DNA from: Membranipora membranacea
Taxonomy: Eukaryota > Bryozoa > Gymnolaemata > Cheilostomatida > Membraniporidae
Reading direction: 5' to 3'
NCBI GenBank assembly: GCA_914767715.1
Contig: OU612065.1
Location: forward strand, 20,274,001 to 20,338,000
Length of the DNA stretch: 64,000 bases
Below the pieces are notes generated by a model. It was not told the DNA's origin. It made no database searches and saw nothing but the letters and a program-made list of their open reading frames with translations. The position numbers were made by a program, and so were the translations under genes. Below are positions 61,273 to 64,000 of the stretch, piece after piece (within the stretch, counting starts at the first letter, position 1; the number at the start of each line of letters is the position of its first letter).

Positions 61273-63711
61273 GTTGATCTAAAATGATTGAAAAATTGCA
61301 AATTATCAACATGTAAGACAAATTGAGGACTGAAGACTAGGTAGGAGGAATGTGAAACAATATATTGGTTGATCTTCCTTCAAATTGCTCACAAATAATC
61401 CATGATCTAACTGCTGTTTTTTTAAGAACGGCAACTACTTTCCTAAACCTTCAATTCCCTGAAAAGGGAAATGTTCCACTGAGCGGACAATCCCGGCACC
61501 TTTTATTTCATTGCTGGCCTTTCAGTCTCTTATTTTTTTCATTATATTAGGGCAATAACACAGTTTTGATAGCCTTACCCTAAAGGCCTCTTTGAGATAA
61601 AACTAAGTTTTGGACTTTGTTTTGGATGAAAGGTGTTGAGTGTCTGTACTGAGATGATCTGTGTCTATGGATTGGGCCTCAACATCTAGAGCCTGCCTTA
61701 CAACGCCTAGAGACTGCCTCGGAACCTCTTAAAACCGCCTAACAGGATCTCAAGACAGCAACGCCTCAAGACTACCTTTGTAACCTCTCAAGACAGCCTC
61801 ATAACACAACACAACTCATGACTTTTCAGGCATGCGCCGTCCGCAACTGATCAAGGTGTACCACTAAAATTTAGTGGTACGATGGGGGGGGGGGGGAACC
61901 CTAATTAATAAGATAGGCCAGGAGCCAACTGACACTCTTCCCCATCATATAATTGTCATGTATGACTTTTTACAATCACAATATGGGCCTACTAAAAATC
62001 CTTATTTGAACTGGCAATAAACTGTTGCTGGGCTCTTCTGAACGTACCGTAGAGTGCAAGTGTAGCCTGGGCAGGCTGTCGTGGGTGGGTGAGGGGTCCC
62101 AGGCTAGTGTAAGTATACACTTATAAATCCATGTGCTCATAATGCTGGATGGATTAGGCAGGTAGTTCATTGGATTAGGTCTAGGAGTGATGGACTGGGT
62201 GGTCTGCATTGATTTGAAACTCATAATTACTCATATTTATTAGATAGATAGTGTCACTTCATTTATTGAATTGTTGTATTTTAGTACTCAGATTGGCCAA
62301 GTCAACCATTCACAAGTGACATTACCAGTTCTTAAGGTTTTGCAGAAACCCATAGCCCTACTATACATCCCTGTATATATGAGCATTATACTAAAATGAA
62401 ACATGGAACTTGCAGAAATGTGTGCACACATCCTCCTGCTTCATGGAGATGAATATGGGGATTAAGCTTTGTCTGTTTGAATACAGTCAAATCTACAGGA
62501 GCAAAGTATGCTCTGTATGCCCCTGTGTTTTACTGGTGTTTCTTATAGTCTAGGTATTGATGGCAATTCTTCCTGCTCCCAATGCCTACAGCATATTTCA
62601 CCGGTTGAAAGGAAAAAAAAACATGCTCAAATCAGTCGAGACTAGCGTGGGGATGTTTACAATTTGGAGGTTTTATTTCCTTAGAAAGAAAAGAGAATGA
62701 AATAGTCTCAGAGATGAAAAGGTTACCAAGAAGAATTATTCGTTAGTACTATTGGGTGTGGCAAATATTTTGGACTAAAACAAAACCAGAAATTACTCCG
62801 CCATGTTGACAGGTGAGCGATTACTTCCTGTCAGTCTTAATTTTCCCAAAAAATATTAGCTGTGATAAGAACAAGATAAGACTATAATTGTACTGCTAAG
62901 TGAACCAATAAATCACACCACTTAACCACCTCTGCTATCAACTGTAAGTAATTACAATGTCTGTCACTGTGTGAATTTTTTTCACTAGTAGTTTCTAAAA
63001 CCGGTATTAAATTAGTGTCACTCAAACTTTTGCCAGACTAGATTAGATAGTCACAGTGTACTCTAGTCGTTGATAGAACACCTATTGCTAGGCAAGGGGA
63101 TGTCACCACAACATCTCCAGCCTAACTATGAATCTTCAGTTGTCAATTCTAGACATGCATCTCATGGTTTTAATCAAGGAGTAAAAGACTCCTTGCTTTA
63201 ACTTCAACTTGGCTGGGTGTAGTCCAAACAAACTGGTCGGTTACCTCAACACACTGTCTTTTTTCATTCGCTCCATCTTGGTTTTCCATTATTAGTAGTT
63301 CATTTAGGTAGTCTAGAGTAGATGAGATAGAGGGTTCGGTTGGTTATTTGGTTTGTAAAAGCTACCTAAAGTTATGGTTGGGGATTGAACGACAAAGCTT
63401 GTCAGAGACAGAACTAAGATTGAGACCTACCGTCATGAGTAACAGGTAAAGACGGAGCCTGCATCTTTTTATCCAGTGTACTGTATATGTGAGAGATACT
63501 GGACATAGCAGAATACAGACTCATGATCCTGTCGATGGACAGTCACGGGTTGAATGCGATCGAAAGTTAAGGGTGTCAAAAAAGGTATACATGTGAAGCC
63601 AAGAACGCGTACAGGGAATGAATCGGGCATCTATTAAAACTCATAGGCCGTAAGACCTCTAGTCTTAAGCCTAAAAATATTTCAGTAACAAGAGCTTTTG
63701 TTTTGTTGTAG
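61273..63711. promoter_or_regulatory. Divergent interval, MRPL17 / epsin
   Basis: Both promoters should lie here. I see a 23-base perfect palindrome (gtaccactaaa-a-tttagtggtac, 61858-61880) followed directly by a G-run (about 61884-61896), and a degenerate repeat of c(a/t)caagac.(g/a)cct units at about 61700-61810. The right end is an intron of the epsin 5' UTR, closing with ttttgttgtag at 63711. No additional exon was recognised. Confidence 0.5.
61858..61896. repeat. Palindrome joined to a G-run
   Basis: A perfect inverted repeat with 11-base arms around one base, then gatggg and a run of about 13 G. The G-run may be a sequencing-unstable or quadruplex-prone site. Confidence 0.8.
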
Positions 63712-63775
63712 ATCGTCTCACAGAGAAACTTATCGATACAGCTTCAAGGAACACAGACATTATCAGCGGATAACA

Positions 63776-64000
63776 ATGCCAGTGCTGCGCTCAGTGAAAA
63801 ACATTGTAAAAAACTATACCGATGCGGAAGTTAAAGTGCGAGAAGCTACATCCAATGATCCATGGGGTCCGTCCAGTACATTAATGGCAGAAATTGCCGA
63901 TTTGACATACAATGTAGTAGCCTTTACCGAGATCATGCAGATGGTCTGGAAGCGATTAAATGATCACGGGAAGAACTGGAGGCACGTCTATAAATCACTC
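63776..64000 (+). CDS. EPN: Epsin, ENTH domain, 5' coding exon (partial gene)
   Basis: Endocytic adaptor that binds PI(4,5)P2 and bends membrane at clathrin-coated pits. Translation starts 64 bases after a splice acceptor (63711) and is open to the window edge: 75 residues. Helix 0 and the ENTH start MPVLRSVKNIVKNYT are followed by EVKVREATSNDPWGPSS, LMAEIADLTYNVVAFTEIM, VWKRLNDHGKNWRHVYKSL. Lipid-contact residues known for epsin-1 are present: Arg5, Lys8, Arg22, Asn27, Arg60, Lys66, His70 (three less than human numbering). This fits epsin 1/2/3, not CLINT1, whose start differs. UIM, DPW and NPF parts lie off the edge. Confidence 0.95.
   Translation, partial: MPVLRSVKNIVKNYTDAEVKVREATSNDPWGPSSTLMAEIADLTYNVVAFTEIMQMVWKRLNDHGKNWRHVYKSL

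Overview
The window is animal nuclear DNA from an intron-rich, AT-leaning invertebrate genome. Every recognisable gene except one GPCR is split into short exons with GT..AG introns of about 100 bases to 2 kb, and the intergenic DNA is full of foldback elements, MITE-like repeats, tRNA-derived SINEs and non-LTR retrotransposon fragments. The gene set (RAB23, CAPSL, FAM184A, CDC23, CZIB, epsin, MRPL17, PPP1R3, D-aspartate oxidases) is ordinary metazoan. RAB23 and CAPSL suggest a ciliated animal. I cannot name the phylum from sequence alone.

Layout, left to right: first coding exon of RAB23 (-, 921-1072, rest off the left edge); D-aspartate/D-amino-acid oxidase copy 1 (+, 3044-6672); a repeat-rich stretch with one unexplained possible exon near 9036; a one-exon, motif-poor class A GPCR (-, 10387-11304); about 7.6 kb of repeats with three kinds of element; oxidase copy 2 (+, 18975-22503), with every exon the same length as in copy 1; CZIB, the CXXC zinc-binding protein formerly called C1orf123 (-, 23043-27446); CDC23/APC8 (+, 27783-36818, 13 exons); FAM184A-like coiled-coil protein (-, 37926-51795, 18 exons); a PPP1R3 glycogen-targeting subunit of protein phosphatase 1 (+, 52949-53890, plus a 5' UTR exon); CAPSL (-, 56044-58014); MRPL17 (-, 59482-61272); and the first coding exon of an epsin (+, 63776 to the right edge).

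The genes do not form an operon or one pathway. Three pairs are head to head with short or moderate gaps (CZIB/CDC23, FAM184A/PPP1R3, MRPL17/epsin), so shared promoters are likely. DDO copy 2/CZIB, CDC23/FAM184A and PPP1R3/CAPSL are tail to tail. I rebuilt exon structures by hand from reading frame, splice-site consensus and remembered family sequence. Junctions are internally consistent in phase, but no transcript evidence was available.

I found no clearly new biological system. The points most worth following are the two oxidase paralogs with different C-terminal tripeptides (SKM versus PKM, so possibly different compartments), a near-perfect 180-base-arm palindrome inside CDC23 intron 1, two other long foldbacks, and the GPCR that lacks both the DRY and NPxxY signatures.
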